Assembly (NCBI GenBank): GCA_039621445.1
Contig: CP154956.1
Location: forward strand, 18,437,428 to 18,501,427
Origin: Euglena gracilis
Taxonomy: Eukaryota > Euglenida > Euglenophyceae > Euglenales
Direction: 5' to 3'
Length of the DNA stretch: 64,000 nt
Under the pieces are notes generated by a model that was not told where the DNA came from, did not search any database, and saw only the letters and a program-made list of their open reading frames with translations. This document shows, piece after piece, positions 1-11,181 of this stretch (its first letter is position 1; the number at the start of each line of letters is the position of its first letter). The translations under genes and the position numbers were made by a program.

Positions 1-1344
1 CTTTGGGACCTGTGCTGCTGAGCTGGTGTCCAAATGCCAAACGATCAAGTCACAGAAAAGCAGGCAGGCTGAATGTGATGAAGGGTCTACACAGACAGCT
101 TTGGCTTGGTGGGAGTGGCCGCAAGGGGGTTCCAGACCCCATGGGCACCAGGACCCCCAAAAGGTCAAATTGCTTTTTAAATCTTGTTTTTGTGACAACC
201 ATAATTCGGTTAGACGGGGCATACTAAGGGCTTCAATCGATGTTCGAAACATTTTCCTTCTGCTTCTTTTCCGAGGAATTTGGAAATGGTGTTTTCTTGT
301 CCAAAAATGGGGCCAATAACGGCCGAAAAACGCGTCGAGAAACAACGCTGCGGATTCCGGGGGCTGTGGCGACAAAGTAAATACTTCTTCTTTTTGAGGG
401 GTAGCGTGTTCTGGCGTTTTGCCCAGTGCCCACAGTTGCCGTTTCAGGTCTGGTTGGACAGGGGGCGCTGTCCGGGTGTACCCAAGTGGATCCCCAGTCC
501 CGACGTCCAAGGGGAGCACTGTTGGGGTGTCGCCAAGCCACGGCCCGCCGCAGGGTGCCCACGTGTTGGCCTGGGCCTGTGGTCTGTGTTACTGCGCAGT
601 GTTTTCTGCATGCGTGGCAGGGGTGAATTGAAGACCATTCACTTTCCGCATTTCATGCAATTTTTCCACCATTTTTCCGCCTTTCCACAATTTTTTCCCC
701 TTGAAATTCCAGGTAAAATTATTTCCAGCCGCTCCTACACCCCACCCCCCACGGGCCACAACGCATGGAACCACCCATGGTAGTGGGTGAACCCAAATCC
801 TGTGCAGATGACCTCGAAGAGCCTGAGGCATGGGTCAAATGGAGACAGAAGAAGCAAACTTACAAAATCATATTTTTGGACCTCTTTGTTGGAAAAAATA
901 TGTGAATAATGGCTCAAATGTACGTTTATTTTGCAAAATAGCCATATTTTTTGGAAATTTTCCAAGTCCCCTCCAGCAAAAGTGTTTTAATTACCAAACA
1001 TCGGGCAATCTCAGACACCCTGTTTCAGGACAGTTGGCGTTTTCCAGTGTCGTTTGCAATCGATGGAAGAAAAACCTCGAGCCCTTTGCATTGCAGCTCT
1101 CAGCTGGGCATCCTCCAGCACAGAACGCAGCGGCACCACTTCCACGTTGACTGGCCCCCAGGCCGGGACTGGCCCAGGCCTCTGATGCCTTTTGAACCCC
1201 CCCCCCCCCCCATCCGATAACCCCCTCCCCCAACCAGGGGATATATGACCTGTGGCATCCTTTGGACCTTCACCCAACCACCCAACGTCAATAATGTGTT
1301 CTTTGCCTGGTTCATTTTAACCCCATTCGTTTGGACCGGCACTG
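1..1344. other. No gene seen
   Basis: Mixed-composition DNA with short C tracts (for example 1198-1211). The open frames here are short, overlap on both strands and lack splice-linked partners or recognisable motifs, so I see no supported gene. Confidence 0.5.
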
Positions 1345-1557
1345 AAGTTTAAGGGCGGTCTCAAGGGGAAGTGCTTTGTAAGAAGTCGTCAGCCTTTAAC
1401 TACTGGCCAACCCAGTCGCTAACCACGATGGGGGTGAACTGACCTTTGGGGTTAGCGACTGGGTTGGCCGGTAGTTAAAGGCTGACGACTTCTTACAAAG
1501 CACTTCCCCTTGAGACCGCCCTTAAGCTTCAAAGGTCAGTTCACCCCCATCGTGGTT
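1345..1557. repeat. Nested double palindrome (A-B-A'-B')
   Basis: Arm A (1345-1424) is the reverse complement of 1450-1529 over 80 bases with two mismatches. A second arm B (1421-1448, 28 bases, perfect) is the reverse complement of 1530-1557. The two hairpins therefore interleave: B lies in the loop of A, and its partner lies outside A'. No coding capacity. It could be a foldback element or a small element that rearranged during insertion. Confidence 0.85.
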
Positions 1558-2785
1558 GCAGACCAGAGACCCATTAGGCGTTGGTTGGGATAAGGAATGG
1601 GGGGTCAGGATTTCACTTCCAGCTGAACTTAGGCAGTTGGATCCAAATCTATAATAAATATAAAAAAATGCACAATTTGAACCTAAAAATAGGGCCTAAA
1701 TTGTGTAATGAGCGAAATCCACACCCCTAAACACCGATCCTGAGAATAACCCTAATTTTCCCAAAACTCAGCAAAAAACTAAAAAAAATTGCCATAACGA
1801 AATGGGCCAACTGCGGAGGGGGGCGTTATTGTGGCAGCCGAAGTCAAATCTCAGAGTTGGGTACTTTGGGGGGGGGTCCCTTGGGGGGTTAGAAGAGTTT
1901 TCCTCACTTGACAGCGCGAAACCTATCAACAATAATTTTGAGGACACGTTCAGTATAAGGGTAGGTTGGCCAGACCATCCATTTTGCAGGGGGGGGGGAG
2001 GGAAGGGGTCTGCCCCCCTGTTGTCAATGGGGGTCGGGGGGCCACCCCCAAACTTAAACCATCACACATACACCAAAAGCTGTGTCACCCTCCAGACATG
2101 GAGCCTGCACACGACCAGGTTGGATGTATGTCCAGGTGGAGGGGGGGTCGGACAAACTACATCTGGACAAGGGTGAGGGTGGGGGTACTGTCCACCTAGA
2201 CAATGGCACGGTCAAAATGAAGGATGAGGAAGAATGAAGAAAATGAAGGAAATGAAACTTGAAAAGTGAAGGAGAAAACGTGAAAGAAAACCAAACAATG
2301 GTGCAGCCAAATGCATATTGGGCAGTTTTGGGGCAAAATTTGTTGGAATTCACCAAAAAAATTTTGTGACAAAGTGCCAGGAGAAAAATTTTCACCTTTT
2401 GGTGGTTTTATGCGCCAGCAGACCAGGGGACTTTCAGAAACAAACTGGTCCACCCATATGACCGGTGGGCCCCATGGGGGGAACACTGGTGTGAAGCTGC
2501 GCCGTTTTGCCAGGACAGCTTTTCAGTTCAAAAAACCTCGTCTCAGCGTTTTAGCTAAACAAACTGATCACCAAACCCTTATCTCGAACCCAAGGGAAAA
2601 AATGATTTGAAATTTGAGGAACAAATCAGTCAAAAGTACACCTGCATTTGAAAAAGTACATAGTAGGCATAATGTGTGGAATTTACAATAACACAAAAAG
2701 CACAAGCATAAACCTGCTCAAATAACTTGTTCCACTCTCCTGTAGGGGAAAAAAGGAGGGGTCCATATGGACCAGGATTCTTTTA
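1558..2785. other. No gene seen
   Basis: G-rich tracts around 1869-1890 and 1988-2040 are followed by a purine-rich stretch (2210-2300). No exon-like GC-rich block, RNA gene or complete element was identified. Confidence 0.45.
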
Positions 2786-3170
2786 GGCAGCCTTTATCTA
2801 CTGCCCCCCCCCCCCCCGGGGGGGCAGTGGTTAAATGGGGGGTCCACCTTCCTAAGTGCAAGCTCATGGGAGTAAGTGCAAGCTCCTGGGAATTTTTTTC
2901 GGCGTTTTCTGTTATTTTCAGGGGCAGGTTGAGGGTTACAATTGCCGTTAAGAAAGGGATTTGGCCCGAAGTTAGGGAGTTCGGACGAAATCGGACCTAA
3001 ACTCTGGCCTAATTTCAGCCTAATTTTTGGCCTAACTTTTGTCCGAACCCCCCCCCCCCCCGGTTTAACTACTGGCCCCCCAGGGGAGGGGGTAGACCCC
3101 CGGGCCAATTCCTTTCCCAGGATGGGGAAAAAGGTGGGACACCCCGGGGTCCCATCAGTTTAAGGCTGCC
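2786..3170. mobile_element. Probable GGCAGCC-ended inverted-repeat element
   Basis: The left end GGCAGCCTTTA at 2786 is mirrored by TAAGGCTGCC at 3161-3170. The interior has C/G hairpin tracts (2804-2825, 3050-3062) and several copies of GGCCTAA/TTAGG-type words. Ends and interior resemble the better-preserved element at 54434-54713. A target duplication is not clear. Confidence 0.45.
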
Positions 3171-3579
3171 AACGTATCAAACAGAGCACCTGTTCTGCAA
3201 AACACGGAAGCTGCTATTTCAGGCCTTATTAACACTTAACATCTTTAAACCCTAACCATATTCTCATTTTTGCCTTCATCCCCTGTAATGCCTGTTCATT
3301 TGTTGGCATCAGAAGGGGAAGACACCGAAAAGTGTGAAACAGTCCACTTCTGACGTGAGGGGTTCAAGGCTGCCCCCCCCCCCCCATTGTCGTTGACACC
3401 CCCGTGCCAACGGCATTTTTCCGGAACATTGGCATGCCAATCCCCCCCGGATCCTCTAAACCCAAGGGAGGTTATCAGTGGGACAGGTTTATTATTTATT
3501 TGTTTATTCAATTTATTTTTTTATACATAATACATATATTGTGTATATTTTTTTAGTTTTTTTTTATTTGGCTCATCCC

Positions 3580-3765
3580 CCACGCCAACGTTCGCGATGA
3601 ACCGAGCTCTGGGCCCCCGCCGGCGTCCTTTCCAGGGCATCCGGCGGCCGCCGTGGTTGTCCCGGGCCCGCGCGTTCGGGGCCTGGGTTGGGCCGCTAGC
3701 CGACTGTGTAGTTTTGTCGGCCACACGACACCCCTGTCAGGCCGTGTGGTTCCCAATGCCAATTA
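3580..3765. other. GC-rich exon-like island, frame undecided
   Basis: A sharply GC-rich block sits inside AT-rich and T-rich DNA. Both strands are open: plus from the ATG at 3597, minus as a basic Arg/Gly-rich segment continuing towards 3521. No splice-linked neighbour or recognisable domain lets me choose, so this is only a possible exon or degenerate gene fragment. Confidence 0.25.
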
Positions 3766-4197
3766 CATTGTATTATTCTTTTAAAAAAATTCATTTTTTT
3801 GATTTTTTTGTTTGTTTTGTCCCCACCAGCCTGTTCGAACTGCAACTTTTGTCACCATAATTCTATTTCGCCTGTTTGGTTTGGAACCCCTTTGTCCAAT
3901 GGACACCCCCAGTTCGGGCTGCAATTTTTGTGAGCTTAATGTTCTTTGGACAACGGGGGAGGGTTCTTTCACCCCTGAAAGTACATATTGCCTGAATGGC
4001 ATATGCGGTGTAGATAACGTATATTTGCTCGCATCCTTCCCTCGGATGCCTGCGCATGGACGGTGCCACCGCCTCTCTTCATATGTGTCGTCAGGCTGAC
4101 CTGGTTTTGGGTGGCCAAACTGTAAGTTTGGGTGGCCAAATCGTCCAGCGTCGCGGTTTGGGTTGAGTCCACTACGTTGTTGTTCGGGGTCCCCGCG

Positions 4198-4737
4198 TCA
4201 AAACCGCACCGCCTGACCCCCACGGTGCCCATTCCCTTTATACGTCCCGCCCCCCAGCCGAGCCGCACGCCGACCCCTACCCCCACCACACCCCCACCGT
4301 GACCCGGGGCACCTCCACCGGAGGCACTGGAGGGGCGTGGCAGGCACGGTGGCGGTGGCTGCCTTGTGGCTGCGGCGCTGGCCTGTTGCGTCGCCGCCGA
4401 GGACGCTCCCTGGGATCCCCCCCCCCATCATTGGCATCCACCAGGCGACAGTGTTTTTGCTGACAAGCGACATTTTTTTTGCTACATTTTTCTTGCCGCC
4501 CTCCGTATCAATTCCGGGTGGTGGGGGCCCTGGCCAAAAACCACTCGCCGGCCTTCCACTATCTTCGCCTTGGCCAAGGCTGAGTGTTGGGCAAGGGTGG
4601 CCGATGTGAAGTTCCAATCGGCACAAAAATGTCCGACCCCCAATTCCAAGTGGAAATACCGGGCCGCTGCAAATGCAGGCTCCAAATAAAAGCACACACC
4701 CTGCCGCCAAGGTGGCAAACCACCACAATACAAGCAC
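4198..4737 (-). CDS. Uncertain open frame with hydrophobic start
   Basis: A 179-codon frame is open on the minus strand from an ATG near 4737. It begins with a hydrophobic segment (MLVLWWFATLAAGCVLLFGA) that could be a signal peptide, then becomes Gly/Pro/Arg-rich without a recognisable domain. The plus strand is also open over part of it. GC-rich DNA opens frames by chance, so this is weak. Confidence 0.15.
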   Translation of the reverse strand: MLVLWWFATLAAGCVLLFGACICSGPVFPLGIGGRTFLCRLELHIGHPCPTLSLGQGEDSGRPASGFWPGPPPPGIDTEGGKKNVAKKMSLVSKNTVAWWMPMMGGGIPGSVLGGDATGQRRSHKAATATVPATPLQCLRWRCPGSRWGCGGGRGRRAARLGGGTYKGNGHRGGQAVRF

Positions 4738-4797
4738 ATCACAATTTTTCAGGGCGATTCTAAAGAAATTTGGGCCAACGTTTCAGGACACGACAGG

Positions 4798-5236
4798 CAG
4801 GGTTTGATATAAGGAGGGCGTACATGGTTTAGGTGGGGGGGTGTCCCCCCCACCCCCCCCCTCCTGGCCCGCAGGGGGGGGGGTCCGGACCACCCCCCAC
4901 CTGCCAGGGGGGTCCGGACCGACCCTCGGGGGGGTTCCCGGGACCCCCCCCTAAAAATGGTCAATTTTTTCCTCTGGCGCTTTGCGCCGAAAATTTTTTA
5001 CATTTTTTTGGTACATTTTTGCCCAAAAAGTGCCCAAAATGGCACTTTTGGTCGTTTTGAGGGTCAAAAATTTTCGGCCCGGCGCTTTGCGCCGGGCCGA
5101 TTTTCGGCCACCCTGACCGTGCACCTGTTTAGGTGGGGGGGGGGTGTCCCCCCACCCCCCCCCCCCCCCCCCCCTCCTGGCCCGCCGGGGGGGTCCGGAC
5201 CACCCCCCCCCCCACCTGTCCTTATGTCGAACCCTG
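4798..5236. mobile_element. hAT-like MITE with 8-bp target duplication
   Basis: The element starts CAGGGTTTGATATAAGGAGG and ends in the imperfect reverse complement (CCTTATGTCGAACCCTG). It is flanked by a perfect direct repeat ACGACAGG (4790-4797 and 5237-5244). The interior has two mirrored G/C-rich blocks and a strong hairpin (CGGCCCGGCGC / GCGCCGGGCCG, about 5077-5102). CAGGG ends with 8-bp duplications are typical of hAT transposons. It encodes no transposase, so it would be non-autonomous. Confidence 0.85.
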
Positions 5237-6515
5237 ACGACAGGGTTCGGGAGTGTGCCGTTCACAGAAGGGGTTTCAACGACACGGTGTGTCAACGTCA
5301 CAATATTTTAGTGAAAAATGGGCAGTAATCCCAGAAACGCGCTAAATCCCCCCCTGCTTATAGCACGTCTGCGGTGGCCAGGGGGGGGGGGTGCACGTTG
5401 ACATGGACCGGGAGGATATGTCCCCCTGGTTTCGCCCAAGCGATTCAGTCCCTGTCCCCCATTGGAACTTAGGCGACCTAATTCGCACTTAAGCTTTTTT
5501 CATTTGATGCGCGCATTTGCGCAAATTTACGATTTTTTTGTGCTCTGTTTCGGCTGTGAAGGTCCGGGGGGTGTGAAAGCACGGCTACAAGAGAGTGCAA
5601 AAAACGATCGAAATTCTGATTTTGGCTGTGAGACCCCCGGGACTTTGGCGAAAAACAGTGATTTTTGGGGGGTGTTGGGAAGGACTTTGTGGGCCCAAAC
5701 CTACGGGACCCTGCCGGCCCACCCTGAAAAAAACGCAAAAAAGCACCATAGGAACGGGACCTTTACTGCCCCTGTTGCTTCTTTCGACTGTGTCACCGGG
5801 TGTGTCCGAGCTGCCGGCGGTGTGCGTCCTGGGTGTTTGCCGGACTGCGTTGCTTGCGGCGCCTTGGTGTGGTGTTTTTGGGCTGTTTGTTAAAGCGCGG
5901 GGAGGAAGGTCCGGGGGGTGTGGGTGTGGTGTGACCGAGCCGGTGGGAAGGACGTAGGGGAAGGAAGGAGAGTGTGGGGTGTTTGGCAAGGAATGCGCAG
6001 AGGGGGAAGGAACGGGGTCCGCAGGGAATGAAGGGAATAAAGGGGACGGGTGTCTCCCACCCGGCTTATACCCAGGACCCACACAACCAGTGGTGTGGCA
6101 AAGAACCCTGCAGAAGAAGCCCAACACTGGAAGGACAAAACTACGTTTGATGCGCGCAATTGCGCGCACCAACACGTTTATGTTGATGCGCGCAATTGCG
6201 CAAATAAACACAAACATGTCCTTCAAGGATTGGGCTTTGGTACCCACGAACTGACGCTGCTGATAAACGGTGTGACAAACAGGCCGTGACGGCTCGGACT
6301 GACGGGCCATCCAGTTGGTGGGTTTGCCACACTGTTTGTCAACGCGCAAGCTTATGGGCGCAGATGCGCGCATCAAACACAAAACATTTTTATGCGCGCA
6401 TTTGCGCAAATGCACAAACAAACATGTTTTGTGTTTGAAGCGCGCATTTGCGCAAATGAACGCAAAGAAGAACGGTGTGACGGAAACACAGCCGTCAAAC
6501 GCCGACAGCGGAAGT

Positions 6516-6662
6516 GGTTTACTTACGCATTTGCGCGCATCACGTTGTTTGTGGACGCCAATGCGCAAATAAAACAGATGTAAATTGTTCAGTTTACATC
6601 TGTTTTATTTGCGCATTTGCGTCCATAAAACAACGTGATGCGCGCAAATGCGCAAGTAAACC
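6516..6662. repeat. 147-bp palindrome inside the 3-kb element
   Basis: About 69 bases starting GGTTTACTTACGC are followed by an 8-base centre (TTGTTCAG) and then the near-perfect reverse complement ending GCAAGTAAACC. Each arm carries two of the GCGCA/TGCGC units. Confidence 0.85.
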
Positions 6663-7610
6663 ACCAATGGAGGAGTAATAAGTGACTTCCTTTGGCGCTC
6701 TGAGTGGGTTCAACCCAAATGACAACACCGTCCCCTCCGGCATATGGTGTTACGGTGCCGTTTTTGGACCATTGACAGGCCCGGCAAAAGATAGAGACAT
6801 AGCATCTTTTGAGGGTGGGTGCACAGCCACCCAGTAACGGTGCACGTCCACCGGCACCAATTTTTGGTTCCCAAGGGCCCTGCGGCTGGCCTGCGGCTTC
6901 GGCTCCGCCGCTGCAGCCCCATCAGCTGCTGATGTTTCAGCACCCAGCAGGCCAGCATCGACCTCCCCGGGGCAACGACACCCACCAATGCGGCCACGTT
7001 ATACCCCGCCACCGGGGTGTAAGACTGGGGGGACGACGTGGTGCCAGTGCATGGCAACCTGCAGCCGGAGAGAGGTAGCCCTCAAGCACCCATTCCTTTG
7101 GATGCAAAGAAGTGGTGAACCTTTACCACTGCATTGGGTGCATCAAAGCGGTGGGACCCACTCCCCCCAAATTATGCACAAAAATCGGTGTTTTTTACGT
7201 TTTTCAAGGGAAAAATGGCAAAGAAAACCATAAAACGGACTCCGGCCCGACACGTCCCGGGCATTTCAGGTGCCAAATTTTGTCTTCTTGTAACGCAGTC
7301 CTGTTGCACAAAAGGTGTTCAACAGTCACAGGTCGTTTGCACGTCATCAATTCATTACATTTAACTGCCAAACACATGACGCCAAAACAACAGGCCGTTC
7401 GGGCCGGGGAACAGCAGTGCAAATGTACACATGTGAGGCAGGCAAATCTTGGCCAGTCAGATGCCGTGTTCCAGTGAACACTCCACACTGCCTCTCACCA
7501 CCAATTTCATCACCACATAATTGTGGTGCAAATCATTGGTTGGCGTGAGGAATTGCGTTCGCCAGCCGTCACGGAGCAGGAGATGGTATCTCACAACTGA
7601 TGTGTTTTGA

Positions 7611-8050
7611 TGCGCGCATTTGCGCAAATAAACAAACTTTGTTTATGTGCTCTAAGGGCCCTACAAACACATCATTTTGAAGCGGTTTATTAACGTGTTG
7701 ATGCGCGCATTTGCGCAAATGCGCGCATCAACAAAAGTGTCTTTATTTGCGCAATTGCGCGCACCAACACGTCCATCACGTTTTTAAACCTTCTAGTTCA
7801 TGGTCCTCATTGGTGTCTTTTAACATGGAAGGAAAACGTACGTATTTGGTGGGCGGAAATGCGCGCATCAAACGCATTTGGTGGTGCGCTCATTTGCGCA
7901 AATGCGCACATAAACAAATGTGTTGGTGCGCGCACTGGCGCCCATAAACACGTCATTTTATCATCACCGGTTTGTGTTTTATTTGCGCAAATGCGCCCAT
8001 CAAACACAATTGTTTTTATTTGCGCAATTGCGCCCATAAACACACATCAG
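7611..8050. repeat. Cluster of TGCGCGCA/TTGCGCAAAT units
   Basis: At least nine palindromic GCGC-containing units, spaced by 10-70 bases, occur in this part of the 3-kb element. They alternate in orientation, and each is followed by a short variable AT-rich word such as AAACACA. Confidence 0.7.
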
Positions 8051-8593
8051 TTGCGCGACGGCTGCCTCACGTGGTCTGTGTGTCTGTGGTGTTGTTATCC
8101 AATGAGGCCCCGTGTGTTCTCACCGGTGGTGGCAGTGTTCAAGCCAGTTCAGGCAGCACGTCAGCACCGTTTCCAAGTGTCGTTACAAGGGGTGTGTGCC
8201 TCTCTCCCGTTTGATGTACGACAGCACAAGTCTCACCCTCCGTCCTATTAACGTCGCCTGGCAAGCAGCATGCACACCAGACTACTGGCAGTCAATCCCC
8301 TCCAGTGGAGGCGTGTCATAGCTCTTAAATCGTGTTCTGGGTGTCAGGGTACAGGGTCCCAGTGGTTACAAAAAAATCGTAAATTTGCGCAATTGCGCGC
8401 ATCAAAAGGAAAAAAGCTTAAGTGCGAATTCGGCCGCCTAAGTGGAATTTTTGGAAACCTGGCCCACACATAGAAAAGTCGGCAGGCATTGCACATTTGG
8501 ACGCGCCTCCAGAAGCCGAATTGGGCAGCTCCCAACAATATGGCCCCCAGGGGGGGGGCATATAGTTGGGAGAGGGGGTGTTAATGATGGAGT

Positions 8594-9924
8594 CGCTGAG
8601 CTCTTATCTCTTTAGAGTAAGAGCGAAGCTTACCACCGGGGCCGGGGACCCCCCTTGATCCCCCCCCCGCCCCCCCGCCCCCCCGCCCCCCCGCCCCCCG
8701 CCCCCCCCTGAGTAGGCAAAGACACCCGAGGATTATCGATGTGATTGTATTTCCGGGCCTCCAAAGTGAATAGCCTATCGGTTAGGAAAGGATCCCAGGT
8801 TTCTAACGCACCCCCATAATAGCCCTAACTCCCCGCCAGTCCGGAGATATGGCCCGAGCAAAAAAGTTGTGCACCGTTTTTTTTTCTCCGGGAAATTGCA
8901 GGGTCATTTTGGGGTCAAAAAATCGAAGAATTCAAAATATCTCCAAAACGCTGGGGAGTTGAGAAAAAGTAAAGAGGACGTCCTTTCACAACTTTGGGAC
9001 GCCGGATTGATCGGTATGCGCGCTTTGGGCCAACTCCTCGCCTAGCCCGAGATACGGCCGTTTTGGGGTTTTGGGCCAGTTTTGCCAGTTTTTGCCATTT
9101 CGGGCCTGTTCGTGCACCGAAACCGTAAATTGGCCGTATCTCGGGCTAGACGAGGAGTTGGGACCCAAACCAGGGGGTCAATCATGGGGTTTAAGGGGGG
9201 GGGTTGACCGTTTTTTGGGGTTCCCGGGGCCTGGATGTGCGATTTTGGGCCATTTTCGGGTATTCGGGGACCCCTGCGGGGGTCCGAGGGCGGCTGGGCG
9301 AGGGGGGGTCGGGTGGCAGGTTGGGACCCAAAATTTTGAAAAAAATTTTCGCTCAAAAACACTTTTTTTCACTTTAGAACATCAAAAAAGTGTTTTTGAG
9401 CGAAAAAAATTTTCCGACCCGGACCCCCCCCCCATACCCCCCTGGCTGGGGGGCCCGCCCCCCTGGCCGGACTTGACCATTTTTGGGTCAAAAAGTCGAA
9501 AAATTCGAATTTTTTTTTGCCCAAAACCATGATTTTTGACCTCCCGAAAACCGAAAACAGTGTTTTCGAGCCACAAATGAGCGTTTTTCGACCCGCCAGC
9601 GCCCCGTGTTGACTTTTGGGTCAAAACCGGGCCAAAAAAGTCGAAAAAATCGAATTTTTTTTTGCGCAAAACCGTGTTCTTTGACCTCCCAGACCCATCA
9701 AACGTGTTTTCGAGCCAAAAATGAGCGTTTTTCGACCGCCAGCGCCCCGTTTTGGCGCCAACCCATGATTTTGGGTCAAAACCGGGCCAAAAAAGTCGAA
9801 AAAATCAAATTTTTTTTGCCAAAAACGATGTTTTTGGGCCTCCCTGACCCGGAAAAACTGTTTTTGAGCCGAAAATGAGCGTTTTTCGTGGGCCGGGCCA
9901 TGGTGGTCTCCCAAAGAGCTCAGC
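8594..9924. mobile_element. Nested satellite-bearing element (GCTGAGCTCTT ends)
   Basis: The left boundary GCTGAGCTCTTA (near 8596) is mirrored by AAGAGCTCAGC at 9914-9924. The left end forms the hairpin CTCTTA-TCTC-TTTA-GAG-TAAGAG. The interior has a long C tract, the text ...CCCGAGATACGGCCG, and three roughly 150-bp tandem units (9470-9900). The same ends and units recur at 12401-15545. Confidence 0.6.
9470..9900. repeat. Three tandem units of about 150 bp
   Basis: Each unit runs from AAAAAGTCGAAAAA through a T tract, CAAAACC, GACCTCCC, GTTTTCGAGCC and GAGCGTTTTTCGACC to CCAGCGCCCCGT. The units are diverged, and the same family occurs at 13160-13860 and 15190-15300. Confidence 0.75.
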
Positions 9925-9950
9925 TCTACGTCACACCCTGGTAGGGTTAG

Positions 9951-10051
9951 GGTTACAAATTCGGCCTAATTTTAGGCCTAACTTGTTCACCTAACACCCG
10001 TCTATAAGTTAGGCCCAACCCTCACCCTAAGTTGTAACCCTAACCCTAACC
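9951..10051. repeat. Interstitial telomere-like inverted repeat
   Basis: TAGGGTTAGGGTTAC at the left faces GTAACCCTAACCCTAACCCTA at the right, with TTAGGCCTAA-type words between. It lies inside the 8524-10137 element and matches the core of 54434-54713, so it is part of a transposon and not a chromosome end. Confidence 0.75.
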
Positions 10052-10145
10052 CTATTCCATTCATGGCGCAAAAAATGTTTGACCCCCTCTCCCAATTATA
10101 TGGCCCCCCCTGGGGGGCGATATTGTTGGGAGCTGCCCCGAATTG

Positions 10146-10856
10146 CTCCTCCTTTGCCATTGGGCATCGTCCTCCTTTGGATAGTGCTCCCGTCCAAAGT
10201 GACATCAGTGCGTATTTCTTATGCCAGTGATCCGACAAGTGCCTATCCCGCATCCATGAAACTTTGTCTTTAGGCCCTCCCCATATCTCTGCACCATGGG
10301 ACCTCCGTTTCGCGCATGCTGCCCACCATCAGTGCGGTCCTTCAATCGGTTGACAGCCATCGATCAGAGTAGGGTGGAATGATGCACTGATGAGACTGAT
10401 GGGAAGTCACACAACGTTCAGAAATAATATATCATGGCCTCAAATGGAAGTGCAATCAGAATCAGGATTGCCAAAATTTCATCTGTGGTGTATTTCCCCA
10501 CGCTGTTGCAGCTGGATTCTTTGGGGGTCAACCTCTTTGAGGGGGAAGGGGTTAGGTGGGTGGTTATTAAAAGGGGTGGGTCTCGAATAGGTTTTGGTTG
10601 GGGCCAGTGTCCCCTCCCTGGCGTCACTGTGCAGTCGGAATGGTTTGGTGATGCAACTGTATTTTATTTGAGTTCTTCCTGGGTGCCTTCTGGGCAGGTC
10701 AGTAAGTGGGGGGACCAACTTCAGGCTGACTGGGTCTTTGCATTAAGCTACATGCATTAAGCTCCTTAGGAACCGAAGCATTTTAGCTTAAAGGGCTTCT
10801 GGCCACAGGTCGGCAACGTGTCACGTGTCGGCAACCCCTTGCCTCTCCAAAGAAGT
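10146..10856. other. No gene seen
   Basis: Moderate-GC unique-looking DNA lies between two elements. Short open frames occur on both strands, but none has a motif, codon bias like the real exons, or splice partners. Confidence 0.4.
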
Positions 10857-10864
10857 GTCGGTGG

Positions 10865-11173
10865 CAGGGATTTTTTTAAGTTTGGACCACCGGGGGGGGT
10901 GGGGGGGAGGGGGGGGTAGGGTGGGTGGGTCCGCCGCGCCCCCCCCCCCCCCCCGGGGGGGGGTACCCCCCGGAGGGGGGTGGGATATACTTTTCGGCGC
11001 CGCAGGCGCCGAAAAAATTCTATTTTTAGCACTTTTCGCGATTTTTCGGCCATTTTTTGTGGGTCCCCCGGACCCCCCTCCCCCCCCCCTGGGGGCCCCC
11101 CCCCCGGGGGCTGTGTTGGGGGGGGGGGGGCCGCCCCCCCTCCCCCCCCCCCCAGGTCTTAAAAAAACCCCTG
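10865..11173. mobile_element. hAT-like MITE with perfect 8-bp duplication
   Basis: It starts CAGGGATTTTTTTAAG and ends CTTAAAAAAACCCCTG, with the direct repeat GTCGGTGG on both sides (10857-10864, 11174-11181). Inside are mirrored G/C tracts and a central hairpin TTTTCGGCGCC-GCA-GGCGCCGAAAA. It is the same family as 51291-51560 and 61440-61821. Confidence 0.9.
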
Positions 11174-11181
11174 GTCGGTGG

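Larger units (their letters stand above)
5467..8443. mobile_element. 3-kb element with about 75-bp terminal inverted repeats
   Basis: The left end ACTTAGGCGACCTAATTCGC continues for about 75 bases and is matched in reverse at the right end (up to CCTAAGT at 8443) with roughly four differences and one indel. The flanks share the 3-bp direct repeat GGA (5464-5466, 8444-8446). The interior holds a dozen or more palindromic units built on GATGCGCGCA-TTTGCGCAAAT, often followed by AAACA. The longest open frame (minus, 5585-6568) is repeat-derived and shows no transposase motif. The superfamily is undecided; 3-bp duplications fit CACTA- or PIF-like elements. Confidence 0.75.
8524..10137. mobile_element. 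1.6-kb element with long inverted ends and 8-bp duplication
   Basis: Both ends carry about 55 bases of inverted repeat that begin GGCAGCTCCCAACAATAT and include a C/G hairpin tract. A perfect direct repeat CCGAATTG flanks it (8516-8523, 10138-10145). The inner right side has telomere-like AACCCTAACCC repeats. The left side shows the matching motif GTTAATGATGGAG interrupted by a second, nested element, so this is an older element with an insertion. No transposase is visible. Confidence 0.85.

Noticed and set aside
5585-6568. 327-codon minus frame, the longest frame without a simple repeat
   Set aside because: It lies inside the 3-kb inverted-repeat element; much of its sequence is translated GCGCA units and proline-rich GC DNA, with no transposase motif.
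9951-10051. Chromosome end / telomere
   Set aside because: Short inverted telomere-like arms inside a transposon bounded by CCGAATTG duplications.
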